Below are positions 1 through 9,823 of a DNA stretch of 64,000 bases, one piece after another. Source of the DNA: JASLMY01 sp965226475. GTDB taxonomy: Bacteria; Pseudomonadota; Alphaproteobacteria; GCA-2731375. Both the position numbers and the translations under genes were made by a program. Position 1 is the first letter of the stretch; each line of letters opens with the position of its first letter. The stretch covers positions 930,001 to 994,000 of the forward strand of contig CBDDDJ010000004.1 in assembly GCA_965226475.1 (NCBI GenBank), in the 5' to 3' direction. Under the pieces are notes generated by a model. That model was not told where the DNA came from, did no database searches, and saw only the letters and a program-made list of their open reading frames with translations.

Positions 1-1536
1 CGAGATCAGATCCTCCGAGCCCGCCAGATGGTCGAGCGCGTTGATCACCAAGTCGGCGTTGGCCGAGGTCTGCATGAAGAGCCGCTGGCCGCCGAGGTTC
101 TGCTCGCGGACCCAGAACTGGTCGAACAGCATGTCGCCGTCCGCGACGATCACCAGATTGAGCGGCGTCTCGGCCTCGGCCAGGTGTGGCCTGGGCGCCA
201 TCGCGGCTTCGCTCTCGCCCTTCGTCTCCTCCTTCTCCTTGGCCTTGGGCGGGCCGTCGGGAAAGGCGGTCTTGGCCGGGCCGGAGACGCGGGCGACCAA
301 GACGTAGGTCTCGTCCGTCGCCTTGAAGTTCTCGATCAGGGTCCGGGGATTGGGCCCGGCACGGAGGAAATCGGTCTCGAACAGCATCGATTGCGCGCTG
401 GAACGGATCAGCGGGCGGAACTCGGTGCCGGCGCCCTCGCGCTTCGAGATGTGGCCGGCGCTCGCCATCACGACCGGGCCGAGGCCGCCCATGACGATAT
501 CATCGGGGTCATAGGTATCGGGCTGCATCGCCAGCCAGGACAGGTAGCGCACCGGTTTGACGCCGCGGCCGACCCCGCCGCCCATGTTGACCCGCTGGGC
601 GAAGGCCCAGTCGCCGACGAAGTGGTCGTTGGTGACCGCGACGCCCCAGGCGGCGAAAAGCTCGTCGAGCTTGGAGCTGTCCGGCACCAAGTCGCCGCCC
701 GCCTGGCGCTGCTGGTTGCGGAAGGCGGTGCCGACCTCGGAGAAGGGGTCGACCATCACCACCGCCCGGCCGCCCGCCAGCACGAACTGGTCGATGGCGT
801 AAAGCATCGTGGGCGACAGCTTCGGCGGATGGACGATCAGCAACACATCGACGTCCGCGTCGATCACCGCCGTCTCCAGGTCCACCGTCACCACGTCGAA
901 CAGGGTGCGGAGCTGCGGCACGATCGCCCACTGCTGCGGCCCCTGCCCGCCGAAGGTCAGCAGCGGCGAGACGTCCTGGTTCATCTGATGCGCGGTGATC
1001 AGGCCGACCTTGGGCTTCTTCGGATCGCTCAGATTGTAGATCAGCCGCGTCAGATCGTATTCGAGGAATGCCTCTTTCTCTTGCTGGAAGAAGGCGATCA
1101 CCTCCCGGTCGTCGACCGTGTTGGTGCCGACGAGGCCGAAATAGAGGTTGTCGTCGGCGGTGATCGGCACGGTGCCGAGGCCGTTTCGGACCGCGTCGTC
1201 CTCCGCTTCCGTGAAGGGGACGGGATCAATGATCTCGAGGTTGATGCGGCCCCCGGCGATGAGCGCATATTGCTCCAGCATCTCGCGCACCCGCTGGCCG
1301 TAGCGCTTCACCTGCGGCACCTGGTTGGCGGCCACCTCGGAGAAATAGAAGCGGAGCGTCACCGGCTCCTCCAGCGACTTCAACACGTTGCGGGAGCCGG
1401 GGTTCAGGGCATAGAGGCCGTCTGCGGTGAGGTCGAGGCGGGCGGAGCGCAAGCCGTTGGCCACGATGACGTTGATCGCGATGGTCAGCACCGCCGCGAG
1501 CAGCAGCGCGAGGCCGGAGAGTAGTCCCTTGTTCAT
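1..1536 (-). CDS. Gld-type ABC transporter auxiliary protein (GldG-like), 3' end beyond window
   Basis: Open reading frame of 512 codons running off the left edge without a stop. It begins MNKGLLSGLALLLAAVLTIA, an N-terminal membrane anchor, followed by a long extracytoplasmic region with the pattern of the ABC_transp_aux/GldG family (a DLT-LY-L..G segment near residue 36 and GLITAH in the middle). A GGAG ribosome site lies just before the ATG, and the gap to the upstream permease stop is 10 bp, so it is the third gene of an ABC exporter operon. GldG homologues are common in non-gliding bacteria, where substrate and role are unknown. The partial C-terminus (predicted second membrane segment) is not visible here. 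Confidence 0.85.
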   Translation of the reverse strand, partial: MNKGLLSGLALLLAAVLTIAINVIVANGLRSARLDLTADGLYALNPGSRNVLKSLEEPVTLRFYFSEVAANQVPQVKRYGQRVREMLEQYALIAGGRINLEIIDPVPFTEAEDDAVRNGLGTVPITADDNLYFGLVGTNTVDDREVIAFFQQEKEAFLEYDLTRLIYNLSDPKKPKVGLITAHQMNQDVSPLLTFGGQGPQQWAIVPQLRTLFDVVTVDLETAVIDADVDVLLIVHPPKLSPTMLYAIDQFVLAGGRAVVMVDPFSEVGTAFRNQQRQAGGDLVPDSSKLDELFAAWGVAVTNDHFVGDWAFAQRVNMGGGVGRGVKPVRYLSWLAMQPDTYDPDDIVMGGLGPVVMASAGHISKREGAGTEFRPLIRSSAQSMLFETDFLRAGPNPRTLIENFKATDETYVLVARVSGPAKTAFPDGPPKAKEKEETKGESEAAMAPRPHLAEAETPLNLVIVADGDMLFDQFWVREQNLGGQRLFMQTSANADLVINALDHLAGSEDLIS

Positions 1537-1546
1537 CGCTCTCTCC

Positions 1547-2281
1547 TCACGCCGCCTTGCGGGCATCGACCAGGACAAGGTTGGCGAACAGCCAGAAGGC
1601 GATCATCGAGACGAAGTAGAAGATGTCTCGAATGTCCAGCACGCCGTTGGTGATGGCCTCGAAATGGGTCAGGAAACTGAGCGAGGCGACGATGTCGACG
1701 GCCCGCTGCGGCGCCCAGGCGGTGAAGGCGTCGAGCACGATCGGCGCGCCCGAGACGGTGAAGAGGAAACAGATCACGATCGTGACGACGAAGGCGATCA
1801 CCTGGTTCTTGGTCAGCGCCGAGACCGCCGAGCCGATCGCCAGGTAGCCGCCAGCCATCAGCAGGCTGCCCACGTAGCTGGCGATGACGACACCATGGTC
1901 GGGATCGCCGAGATAGGCGACCGTCAGCCACATCGGAAAAGTGCAGGCGAGCGCGATGGCGGTGAAGGCCCAGGCGGCGAGGAACTTGCCGAGGACCGCG
2001 TTCGTCAGGCTCAAGGGCAGCGTCAGCAGCAGCTCGATCGAGCCCGACTTCCGCTCTTCCGCCCACAGCCGCATGGCGATCGCCGGCACCAGGAAGAGGT
2101 AGAGCCAGGGGTGGAAGGTGAAGAAGGGTTTCAGGTCCGCCTGGCCCCGGCCGAAGAAGTTGCCGAGGTAGAAGGTGAAGATCCCGGTCAGAAACAGGAA
2201 GATCACGATAAAGATGTAGGCGAGCGGCGTGTTGAAGTAGCTCGCGAGCTCGCGGCGGAAGACGGTGAAGGTTCTCGACAT
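1547..2281 (-). CDS. ABC-2 type permease (GldF-like)
   Basis: A 244-residue integral membrane protein with about six hydrophobic segments. It opens MSRTFTVFRRELASYFNTPL, the typical start of GldF/ABC-2 permeases, and carries the EERKSGSIELLLTLP motif around residues 74-88 that marks the coupling region of this family. The start codon overlaps the stop of the upstream ATPase gene (TGATG), which indicates translational coupling. With the ATPase and GldG-like genes it forms a complete exporter cassette. Substrate is not evident from the sequence. Confidence 0.9.
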   Translation of the reverse strand: MSRTFTVFRRELASYFNTPLAYIFIVIFLFLTGIFTFYLGNFFGRGQADLKPFFTFHPWLYLFLVPAIAMRLWAEERKSGSIELLLTLPLSLTNAVLGKFLAAWAFTAIALACTFPMWLTVAYLGDPDHGVVIASYVGSLLMAGGYLAIGSAVSALTKNQVIAFVVTIVICFLFTVSGAPIVLDAFTAWAPQRAVDIVASLSFLTHFEAITNGVLDIRDIFYFVSMIAFWLFANLVLVDARKAA

Positions 2282-3261
2282 CAGGCCGCCTCCTCGCCGT
2301 CGTCGCCATCGGGCGCGCGCTCGACGTCGGGCACGTCCTGCTCGCCCGTGGTCATGCGGCGGAAGACCTCATCGAGACGCCCGGCCTCGACCACCAGCTG
2401 CTCGACCTCCCAGCCCTGGGCGCGGGAATGGCTCGCCACGGCATCGGTGATCGAGCCGCGGGCCGTGGGGAAGACCTGATAGAAGCCGTCCTCCATGACC
2501 ACCACGCGTTCAACGCCGGCAATCGACGCCAGGGACGCTTCCGCCCCCTCCGCGAACACGCGGATCTGCACGGCGTTGTGGTAGCGGCTCATCGCCTCCA
2601 GTTCCCTGGGCGTGCCGTCGGCAACGATCCGGCCCTGGGCGATGATCATGGCGCGACTGCAAACAGCGCCCACCTCTTCCAGAATGTGGGTCGAGATGAT
2701 GATCGCCTTGTCGCGCGCCATCTGGCGGATGAGGGCACGGACCTGGTGCTTCTGGTTGGGATCGAGACCGTCGGTGGGCTCGTCCAGGATCAGCACCGGG
2801 GGGTCGTGCAGGATCGCCTGGGCGAGACCGACGCGGCGCTTGTAGCCTTTCGACAAGGTGTCGATCGGCTGCTCCATCACCGCCTCCAACTCCACCTTCT
2901 CCACCGCCGCGGCAATACCGGCGCGGGCCGAGGCGCGGGCCAGGCCGCGCGCGCGGGCGGCAAAGGCGAGGAAGCTCGCGGGCGTCATGTCACCGTAGGC
3001 GGGCGCCCCCTCCGGCAGGTAGCCGATCGCAGCCTTGGCTTCGATCGCCGCGTTGGCGATATCGTGGCCGCAGACCGAGACCCGGCCGCGCGTCGGCGTC
3101 AGGAAGCCCGTAATCATCTTCATGGTGGTGGATTTGCCAGCGCCGTTTGGCCCGAGGAAACCCAACACCTCGCCGCGATCGACGCTGAAACTCACACCGT
3201 CGACGGCGACCAGCGGGCCGAAATGCCTGGCCAGGCCCTCGACCTCGATCATCCGCTCCAT
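2281..3261 (-). CDS. ABC transporter ATP-binding protein (GldA-like)
   Basis: A 326-residue ATPase. Visible motifs are Walker A GPNGAGKST at residues 38-46, the signature region LSKGYKRRVGLAQA, Walker B VLILDEPTDGLDP and the switch histidine in IISTHILEEV. The C-terminal ~90 residues match the DUF4162-type extension of export ABC ATPases. It is the first gene of the three-gene operon and energises the permease encoded next to it. A second ATG three codons inside (MIEVEGL) is a possible alternative start. The ~200 bp upstream of it hold no gene. Confidence 0.92.
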   Translation of the reverse strand: MERMIEVEGLARHFGPLVAVDGVSFSVDRGEVLGFLGPNGAGKSTTMKMITGFLTPTRGRVSVCGHDIANAAIEAKAAIGYLPEGAPAYGDMTPASFLAFAARARGLARASARAGIAAAVEKVELEAVMEQPIDTLSKGYKRRVGLAQAILHDPPVLILDEPTDGLDPNQKHQVRALIRQMARDKAIIISTHILEEVGAVCSRAMIIAQGRIVADGTPRELEAMSRYHNAVQIRVFAEGAEASLASIAGVERVVVMEDGFYQVFPTARGSITDAVASHSRAQGWEVEQLVVEAGRLDEVFRRMTTGEQDVPDVERAPDGDDGEEAA

Positions 3262-3470
3262 GGAACGCCACCCCCGCCGGACAAAGCCGATTGTATTCTC
3301 ACGCGAGACGAAGCAGCCAGGCCCGTCGGCGCGGCGGGAAAGTAGTCCTTGCGGCCCCGAGCATCAAGGGGTGAGGGCATCGGGCTGCTCGGGGCGAACG
3401 AAACATGGCGGCGATAGGCGAGGGAATCTATCACCGGGGCCCGGATCGGCTCGTGCGAGGGAGGCTTCCC

Positions 3471-4326
3471 ATGGCAATCGAGATAACACCACTTCCCGCC
3501 AGTTTCGGCGCCACCGTGCGAGGCGTGGCGCTGGCGGACCTGGACGACGCGGCATTTCAGACGATCCACGACCACTGGCTGACCCATGGACTGCTGGTCT
3601 TCCCGGGCCGGCATCTGGACACTGCCGGGCAGGTCGCCTTCGCCAGACGATTCGGCGCCTTGGAGTTCGACCTGGCCGAACTCTCCAACGTCAAGGAGGA
3701 CGGTAGCCTGCGCGAGGGCGACGACGACGACATGGTCAAGATCCTCAAAGGGAACATGGGCTGGCTTCACGACAGCACCTACATGCCCGTGCAGGCCAAG
3801 GGCGCGGTGTTCACAGCCCATGTCGTGCCGGAGCGGGGCGGCGAGACCGCCTGGGCCGACATGACGGCGGCTTATGAGCCCTGGACGAGGCGATGAGCCA
3901 GCGCATCGCCGGCCCCTCTCGGCGCGCCATTCGCTGATCCACGGCCAGCTGAAGGCGGGCTTCGAGGCCAAGGAAAAGGACAGCGAATATATCGGCTACG
4001 GCCTCGACCCGCACGACGCGCCGCTCCGCCCGCTGGTCAAGGTCCACCCGGAGACGGGACGCCCGGCCCTCGCCATCGGCCGCCACGCCCATGGCATCCC
4101 GGGTCTGGACGAGGACGAGTCGGAAGCCCTCCTGGACCAGCTGGTCGATTTCGCCTGCCGGCCGCCCCGGGTCCACCGGCACGCCTGGACGCCTGGCGAC
4201 CTTGTGGTCTGGGACAACCGCAGTCTCATGCACCGGGCCTGTACCTGGGACATGAGGGAGCGCCGGGTGATGTACCACTCGCGCATCGCCGGCCACCCGG
4301 AAAGCGAATTCACCGCGCCCGGTTGA
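3471..4326 (+). pseudogene. TauD/TfdA-family Fe(II)/2-oxoglutarate dioxygenase, frameshifted
   Basis: Two reading frames together give a full-length (~285 residue) TauD-family protein. Frame one starts MAIEITPLPA at 3471, after a GGGAGG ribosome site, and ends at 3896. The C-terminal half continues from about 3925 in another frame to 4326. Between them a short stretch is readable only in the third frame, so two single-base deletions (near 3879 and near 3925) explain the break. The metal motif, usually W-H-x-D in this subfamily, reads W98-L-H-D101, so the first iron-ligand His is Leu. The distal His (SLMHRACTW) and Arg (YHSR) are kept. Loss of a ligand plus two frameshifts argues for a dead gene rather than only sequencing error. 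Confidence 0.8.
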
Positions 4327-4479
4327 ATGGCCCATGACGCGACCGCGCGAGCCACTTGCACCTCGGCCGGCCCCGCTTCGGGCCATGACGGTCGTTGCCG
4401 GTGATGGGTCGAATCAAAGGCGCGTCGATATGGGCCCGCGCCGGCGGAGAGGGCGGCCGGGACCAGACCTGCAAAGCAT

Positions 4480-5685
4480 CTAGCCCGGCGGGGCCGCCAG
4501 GTCGACGGTGAGGGGGTTGTAGGCGTAGAGCCAATCGGCGCGTTCGCGGTCCATGTCGCGCTTGGCGAAGGCGGCCTTCAGTTCTTCGATCGACTTCAGG
4601 TGGAAGAGGCCCCGGTTGGCTCGCGATTCGGCGACGATGCGGCTGGTCCGCTCCAGGCGGGCCGACTGATAGCACTGGAGCGCGGCGGATACGGACGGGG
4701 CCGCTTGGAGCGCGCGGGTCAGGACCGCCGCGTCCTCCACCGCCATCGCGGCGCCCTGCGCCAGATAGGGAAGCGTCGGGTGCGCGGCATCGCCGATGAG
4801 GGTCGCGCGAGCGGTGCTCCAGGTCTCCAGCCTCGGATAGACGTTCAAGGCCCAGCGGTAGCATTCGTCCCGGTCGGCCGCGTCGATGATGGCGTGAATA
4901 TCCTCGTGCCAGCCGGTGAAATCCGCTTTCAGCTCCGCCCAGGGTCGCTTCAGGGTCCAGGATTCCTCGATCCATTCGTCTAGCTCGACGCAGGCGACGA
5001 AGTTCAAGAGCGTGCCGCCGCGCAGGAAATAGACCACCGCGTGCTTGTCGGGCCCGACCCAGATGGAAGATTTGCCGTCCATGAAGCCGGCCGGGAAGCG
5101 GTCGACCGGCACGGTCAGCCGCCAGGCGGCATCGCCGGTGTAGTCGGGCCGCGCGAGGCCGGCGATCCGGCGCCTGACGGCCGACTTGATGCCGCCGGCG
5201 CCGATCAGCACGCCGCCCCCGACCCGCCGGCCGTCGGCGAGATGCAGGGTGACGCCGTCCTCGTCTTCCTCGAATCCGGTGGCGGTCGCGCCCAGGTGGA
5301 TGGCGTCCGGCTTCAGTTCGGCCACCCGCGCGGCCAGGATCCGGTGGAAGTCGGCCCGGTGCAGTTGCAGATAGGGCGCGCCGTGGCGCCGTTCGTGGTT
5401 TTCGGCCAGGGAGAGTTCCTGTAGCACCTCGCCCGTATTGAAGATGCGGAACTGGGTCACCGGCGGCTGGCAGGCGACGGCCCTGAGCGACTCGAGAACG
5501 CCGAGGTGGCGCATCACGTGGGTGGCGTTGGCGCTTTGCTGTACGCCGGCGGCGATTTCGCCCAGCTCGGATGCCTGTTCGTAGACCTCGACGTCGAAGC
5601 CGGCGAGCAGCAGCGAGCCCGCCGCCGTCAGCCCGCCGAGGCCGGCGCCGGCGATGATGATCCTGGCGTCGCTCGCTTTTACCAT
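4480..5685 (-). CDS. FAD-dependent aromatic-ring monooxygenase (salicylate hydroxylase-like)
   Basis: A 401-residue group A flavoprotein monooxygenase. The N-terminal dinucleotide fold has G13-x-G15-x-x-G18 in IIIAGAGLGGLTAAG, and the second FAD motif is LIGDAAHPTLPYLAQGAAMA near residue 290. These proteins use NAD(P)H and oxygen to hydroxylate aromatic acids such as salicylate or 3-hydroxybenzoate; the exact substrate cannot be read. A GGGGGAGAG ribosome site precedes the ATG. It is divergent from the dienelactone hydrolase gene, an arrangement that suits an aromatic-degradation locus. The ~150 bp between its stop and the broken dioxygenase hold nothing recognisable. Confidence 0.88.
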   Translation of the reverse strand: MVKASDARIIIAGAGLGGLTAAGSLLLAGFDVEVYEQASELGEIAAGVQQSANATHVMRHLGVLESLRAVACQPPVTQFRIFNTGEVLQELSLAENHERRHGAPYLQLHRADFHRILAARVAELKPDAIHLGATATGFEEDEDGVTLHLADGRRVGGGVLIGAGGIKSAVRRRIAGLARPDYTGDAAWRLTVPVDRFPAGFMDGKSSIWVGPDKHAVVYFLRGGTLLNFVACVELDEWIEESWTLKRPWAELKADFTGWHEDIHAIIDAADRDECYRWALNVYPRLETWSTARATLIGDAAHPTLPYLAQGAAMAVEDAAVLTRALQAAPSVSAALQCYQSARLERTSRIVAESRANRGLFHLKSIEELKAAFAKRDMDRERADWLYAYNPLTVDLAAPPG

Positions 5686-5805
5686 GCTCTCCCCCGGATC
5701 TCGGATCGTTCTTTATAGCCGCGCGGGGTATGCTAGTCTCGACCATCGGCCCCGCCCACCGGCGGTGGCTTCCCCGTTCTGAATCGACGAGAAGAGGTGG
5801 CGACG

Positions 5806-6552
5806 ATGGCCTACGAAAGCATGATCGCGGAAACCGTGATGATTCCCGGCGACCAGGGCGAGCCGATCTCGGCCTACGTGGCGAGGCCGCTCGGCCCCGG
5901 CCCCTTCCCCGGCATGGTGCTGATCCATCATCTCCCCGGCTGGGGTGAATACTACCGGGAAAAGACCCGCAAATTCGCCCACCACGGCTATGCCACCATC
6001 AGCCACAACCTCTATCACCGCTTGGGCGAGGGCAGCGCCGACGACGTCGCCGCCAAGGCGCGGGCCGAGGGCGGCGTGGCGGACTCGCAGATGATCGGCG
6101 ATACGGAAGGGGCCACCCGCTGGCTCAAGTCCCAGGTCTGGTCGACCGACAAGGCCGCCGTGCTGGGCAGCTGTTCGGGCGGCCGTCAGGCCTTCTTCTA
6201 TGCCTGCAAAACGCCAAGCATCGATGCCTGCATCGAGCTCTGGGGTGGCCGGGTGGTGCAGGCCGAGGACGACCGGCCCGAGAAGCAGCCGGTGCAGCCG
6301 ATCGACTTCACCGCCGACCTGGCCTGCCCGCTGCTCGGCATCTTCGGCAACGAGGACCGCGCGCCCTCGCCGGAACAGGTCGACCAACATGAAGAGGCAC
6401 TGAAGGCGGCCGGAAAGGACTACGAGTTCCACCGCTACGACGGCGCCGGGCACGGTTTTTTCTACTACCACCGGCCGATGTACCGGATCGAGCAGGCGAT
6501 GGACGCCTGGGAGAAGATTTTCGCCTTCCTCGAGAAGCACGTGGCCGGGTGA
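5806..6552 (+). CDS. Dienelactone hydrolase family protein
   Basis: A 248-residue alpha/beta hydrolase. The nucleophile motif is GSCSGG with C123, and D184 (FGNEDRAP) and H216 (DGAGHGF) complete the Cys-Asp-His triad typical of true dienelactone hydrolases. The family opens dienelactones to maleylacetate in chloroaromatic or intradiol pathways, but many members act on other esters. I chose the ATG at 5806 because GAAGAGG lies 8 bp upstream; a GTG three codons earlier is possible. The next gene follows after 10 bp, so the two are probably co-transcribed. Confidence 0.88.
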   Translation: MAYESMIAETVMIPGDQGEPISAYVARPLGPGPFPGMVLIHHLPGWGEYYREKTRKFAHHGYATISHNLYHRLGEGSADDVAAKARAEGGVADSQMIGDTEGATRWLKSQVWSTDKAAVLGSCSGGRQAFFYACKTPSIDACIELWGGRVVQAEDDRPEKQPVQPIDFTADLACPLLGIFGNEDRAPSPEQVDQHEEALKAAGKDYEFHRYDGAGHGFFYYHRPMYRIEQAMDAWEKIFAFLEKHVAG

Positions 6553-6562
6553 GGGTGTAACG

Positions 6563-6844
6563 ATGTGCACATCGATCGTCGAAATCGTCTCGGCGGAGGG
6601 TTCGGCCAAGGTGGAGGGCGGCTGGTTCGACCTCAGCCACGCCGTGGTCTGCTACGATCACCCGCACCACGCCTTCCTGGAGGATGCGATCACCATCGAT
6701 TTTGTGAACCACGAAAGCGGCCCTGGCACCCGGGCGGCGGTGGAGATCACGCTCGAATCGGCCAAGGCTCTGCACGCGGCGCTCGCCCGCGCGATTCGGC
6801 AAGCCGAAGCGGAGGAGGCCGGCCAGATGATCCAGGCGGCGTGA
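6563..6844 (+). CDS. DUF6295 family small protein
   Basis: A 93-residue protein starting MCTSIVEIVSAEGSAKVEGG with the central motif CYDHPHHAFLEDAITIDFVN, which I recognise as the DUF6295 family. No function is known. The C-terminal half is a predicted amphipathic helix rich in Ala and Glu. It lies 10 bp after the dienelactone hydrolase gene and is probably its operon partner. No signal peptide or membrane segment is seen. Confidence 0.8.
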   Translation: MCTSIVEIVSAEGSAKVEGGWFDLSHAVVCYDHPHHAFLEDAITIDFVNHESGPGTRAAVEITLESAKALHAALARAIRQAEAEEAGQMIQAA

Positions 6845-6871
6845 CAGGCGCGCCGCCCGCTTCTCATAGGT

Positions 6872-6999
6872 ATCGGCGACGAGCTCGCCTCATCGCCGAT
6901 CGGCAAGCGCTCCCGCGCGCCCGAGCTTACGCGAGGAAAAGCCCGCGTGGCGTTTGTACGCCAGACAACCCGCAACGGGTTCCGCCCGTTGCCGGATGG
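6872..6999 (-). repeat. Dispersed multi-hairpin repeat, copy 1
   Basis: On the minus strand this reads as the same element found at 18946-19076 and elsewhere: an outer hairpin (GCAACGGG stem, 6972-6979 with 6985-6992), a core containing ACGCGGGCTTTTCCTCGC, and a second hairpin at 6872-6900 with a 12-bp stem around a 5-nt loop. It lies between two convergent genes and starts 3 bp after the stop of the acetyltransferase pseudogene. Confidence 0.85.
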
Positions 7000-7562
7000 T
7001 TTCAGAGGTATCGGACCATCTGCGCTTCGTCGCCGTAGCGGCCCTCGTGCTTGAGGGGCCGCGGCTCCGTGCCGTAGACCTCGAAGCCGTGCCGGGCATA
7101 GAGCCGCTCGGCGGCCCAATTGCCCCTGGTCACGGTGAGCAGGACCTGCTCGAGTTCGCGTCGGCGGACCTCGGCCGGAACTGCCTCGACCAGGGCGGTG
7201 CCGAGGCCCAGGCCGCGGTTCGCCTCGCGGACCTACATGCCCCAGAAATAGCCCTTGTGCGCGAACTTGGGCGCCGCATGACCGCGCGGCGAGGCGACGC
7301 CCGCCAAGGCATCATCGGCGAAGCCGCCGAAGACCGCGCTCACCTCGATCGTCTCCTCGAAGCGGGCGAGCGTGTCAATGGCGGAGCAAAAAGGGACCAC
7401 CGTGGCGGTGTAAGAAGGGACCACTTGGCGGCTGCGGGCTTGTCCCCTAGTCCATGGGAGGGCCCCGGGTGCGACGCGGCGTGCCCTCAACAGGCCGACG
7501 CGGCGGCGCGCGCGGGAGGGACCTGTGGGCCCACGGGGTCAAGCGTGGGTTGGGTGGTCGGT

Positions 7563-8327
7563 TCAGTTCGCCGTCGGGGTTTGACGCCTGCGGCTCTGGT
7601 TGAGCCTGTAGCTCTCGCCATTCATCTCGAGGATGTTGACGTGGTGGGTGAGGCGGTCGAGGAGAGCGCCGGTGAGGCGCTCGGAGCCGAACACCTCGGT
7701 CCATTCGTCGAAGGGCAGATTGGTGGTGACCAGGGTCGAGCCCCGCTCGTAGCGTTGGCTGAACACCTCGAACAACAGCTCGGCGCCGGTCTTCGACAGC
7801 GGCACGAAGCCGAGTTCGTCGACGATCAGAAGCTTGTAGGTGGCGAGCTTCTTCTGGAACCTCAGCAGCTGCTTGTCATCGCGGGCCTCGATGAGCTCGT
7901 GGACCAGTGCGGCGGCGGTGATGAAGCCGACCGAGAGGCCCTTCTGGCAGGCCGCCAAGCCGAGACCGAGGGCGATGTGGGTCTTGCCGGTGCCGCTGTT
8001 GCCGAGCGCGATGAGGTTCTCGCGGCGCTCGATGTACTCGCAGCGGGCCAGCTCCAGGACCAGCGCCTTGTTGAGCGAGGGGATGACCTTGAAGTCGAAG
8101 CTGTCGAGGCTCTTGACCACGGGGAAGCGCGCCGCCTTGATGCGCCGCTCGACCATGCGGCGCTCGCGGTCGATCAGCTCGAGCTCGGCGAGTCTCAACA
8201 GGTAGCGGACGTGATCGACGCCTTCCGAGGCGCACTGCCGGGCGATCTTGTCGTACTCGCGCAGGAAGGTCGGCAGCTTCAGCGTCTTGAGGTGGTGGGC
8301 GAGCAGCACTTGCGGTGTGTCGGTCAT
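7563..8327 (-). CDS. istB: IS21 helper ATPase IstB
   Basis: A 254-residue AAA+ protein. Walker A is GNSGTGKTHIALGLG and Walker B is LLIVDELGF. IstB assembles on DNA and activates the IstA transposase. The start ATG overlaps the istA stop (ATGA), the standard coupling in this family. It shares most of its sequence plan with the second IstB at 33963-34727 but differs at many positions, so the two IS21 elements are different isoforms. Confidence 0.93.
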   Translation of the reverse strand: MTDTPQVLLAHHLKTLKLPTFLREYDKIARQCASEGVDHVRYLLRLAELELIDRERRMVERRIKAARFPVVKSLDSFDFKVIPSLNKALVLELARCEYIERRENLIALGNSGTGKTHIALGLGLAACQKGLSVGFITAAALVHELIEARDDKQLLRFQKKLATYKLLIVDELGFVPLSKTGAELLFEVFSQRYERGSTLVTTNLPFDEWTEVFGSERLTGALLDRLTHHVNILEMNGESYRLNQSRRRQTPTAN

Positions 8328-9823
8328 GCGCCGAGCCCCGACAGCAGGCTCATGTACGACTTGGCGGACGTCATCGCGACCCGGGCGCGCGGCAGATACG
8401 GATAGACGTCGAGGTTGAGCCTGGGCGGCCGCCGCTCGATGCGGCACAGTACCAGGTGCTTCACCGCATCAAAGCCGATTGCGCCGAGCCGCAGGGCGTC
8501 GCCGACCGCACCCTCGACCTCCTCGAGCCGGAAGGTCTCCAGTAGACGGAGCACCTGGACGTACTCGCGCTTGCCTGCCTTGCCCATACGAGCTTCGAGG
8601 AGCCGCCGCAGAGTGATGAAGGCCTCGGGCAGGTCCCAGCCCGCCAATGGCGCGGCCTGGTCGAGGGCGCCGATCTTCTGCTCGATCAAGGGCAGGTAAT
8701 GCAGCGGGTCGAAGATCAGGTCCTCGCTGTCGTAGGACCGGCGGTGCCGGGCGATCACCTCGGCCCCGCAGCTGATCACCACCTCATCGACGTAGCCCCG
8801 GATGAGCACCTCACGGTGGCCGTAGGCCACGGGCACGGAATAGTCGTTGCTGCGGTAACGCACCAGCGACAGCGAACTCGCCCGTCCAGGGCGCTTATCG
8901 CAGGCATCATAGGGAGCAGGCGGCAATGGCAAGAGAACTTGACGATCCCGCTCGAGACGCTCGCCGATGGTCTCCTTGTGGCCCCGCAGCCGCGCCGCCT
9001 GGCGCCGGCGGCACTGTTCGGCGAGAGCATCGTTGAGGGCCGCGAAGCTCTCGGCACGCGGGACGGGGACCAGGAAGTTCCGCCGGATGAAGCCGACCAG
9101 TCCCTCGACCTTGCCCTTGTCGTTGCCCTTGCCCGGCCGGCCGAACCTGTCCTCGAACAGATAGTGGGACTGAAGCTCCGTGAAGACGCGCGTTCGCTGC
9201 CGCTTCCCATCGCCCAGGATCCGGGCAACCGCCAGCTTGGTGTTGTCGTACAGGATGGATCGGGGGACGCCGCCGAAGAAGGCAAACGCCGCGTTGTGGC
9301 CATCGCAGAATGCTTCGGTCGTCTCCGCCGGATAGGCCGCAACAAAGCAACCATCACTGTGGGGAAGGTCGAAGGCAAGGAAGTGGATCTTCCGTAACGC
9401 GCCGCCGATCACCGCCATCGCTTCGCCGAAGTCCGCCTGGGCGTGACCGGGGGAATGGGAGAGTGGCACGAACACCTCACGCGACCGAAGCCCCTGCTCA
9501 CGAACGTAGTCCTTCACGATGGTGTAGCCGCCCGTGAAACCGTACTCGTCCCGGAGGCGGTCGAAGATGCGCTTCGCAGTGTGCCGTTGCTTGTGGTGGC
9601 TGGTCCGATCGTCTTCCAGAATCCGATCGATGATCCCCGTGAACGGACCCAGCTTCGGCCGCCGTGGCGGCTTGCCGCGGCGATACCCCGGCGGCACCGA
9701 GAACGACAGCATCTTGCGTACCGTCTTGCGGTCCAGCCCGAACACCCGCGAGGCCTCGCGGGTGCTCATTCCCTCGACACGACACGCCCGCCGAACCCGT
9801 GCGTACAACTCCACCCGATACAT
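8324..9823 (-). CDS. istA: IS21 transposase IstA
   Basis: About 499 residues from the ATG at 9823, where GGCGGGGGG precedes the start; this start matches that of the second copy. It has an N-terminal helix-turn-helix (STREASRVFGLDRKTVRKML) and a DDE integrase core with HAQADFGEA, ILYDNTKLAV and GNDKGKVEGLV carrying the three acidic residues. It catalyses strand transfer of the element together with IstB. An upstream in-frame ATG at 9877 would add 18 residues with no family support. Confidence 0.92.
   Translation of the reverse strand: MYRVELYARVRRACRVEGMSTREASRVFGLDRKTVRKMLSFSVPPGYRRGKPPRRPKLGPFTGIIDRILEDDRTSHHKQRHTAKRIFDRLRDEYGFTGGYTIVKDYVREQGLRSREVFVPLSHSPGHAQADFGEAMAVIGGALRKIHFLAFDLPHSDGCFVAAYPAETTEAFCDGHNAAFAFFGGVPRSILYDNTKLAVARILGDGKRQRTRVFTELQSHYLFEDRFGRPGKGNDKGKVEGLVGFIRRNFLVPVPRAESFAALNDALAEQCRRRQAARLRGHKETIGERLERDRQVLLPLPPAPYDACDKRPGRASSLSLVRYRSNDYSVPVAYGHREVLIRGYVDEVVISCGAEVIARHRRSYDSEDLIFDPLHYLPLIEQKIGALDQAAPLAGWDLPEAFITLRRLLEARMGKAGKREYVQVLRLLETFRLEEVEGAVGDALRLGAIGFDAVKHLVLCRIERRPPRLNLDVYPYLPRARVAMTSAKSYMSLLSGLGA

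Noticed and set aside
28..1524. Long plus-strand open frame of 498 codons
   Set aside because: It is antisense to the GldG-like gene, which has a membrane anchor, ribosome site and operon context. Long antisense frames rich in Arg, Gly, His and Asp are common in high-GC DNA; the same applies to 20759-22876 opposite carB and others.
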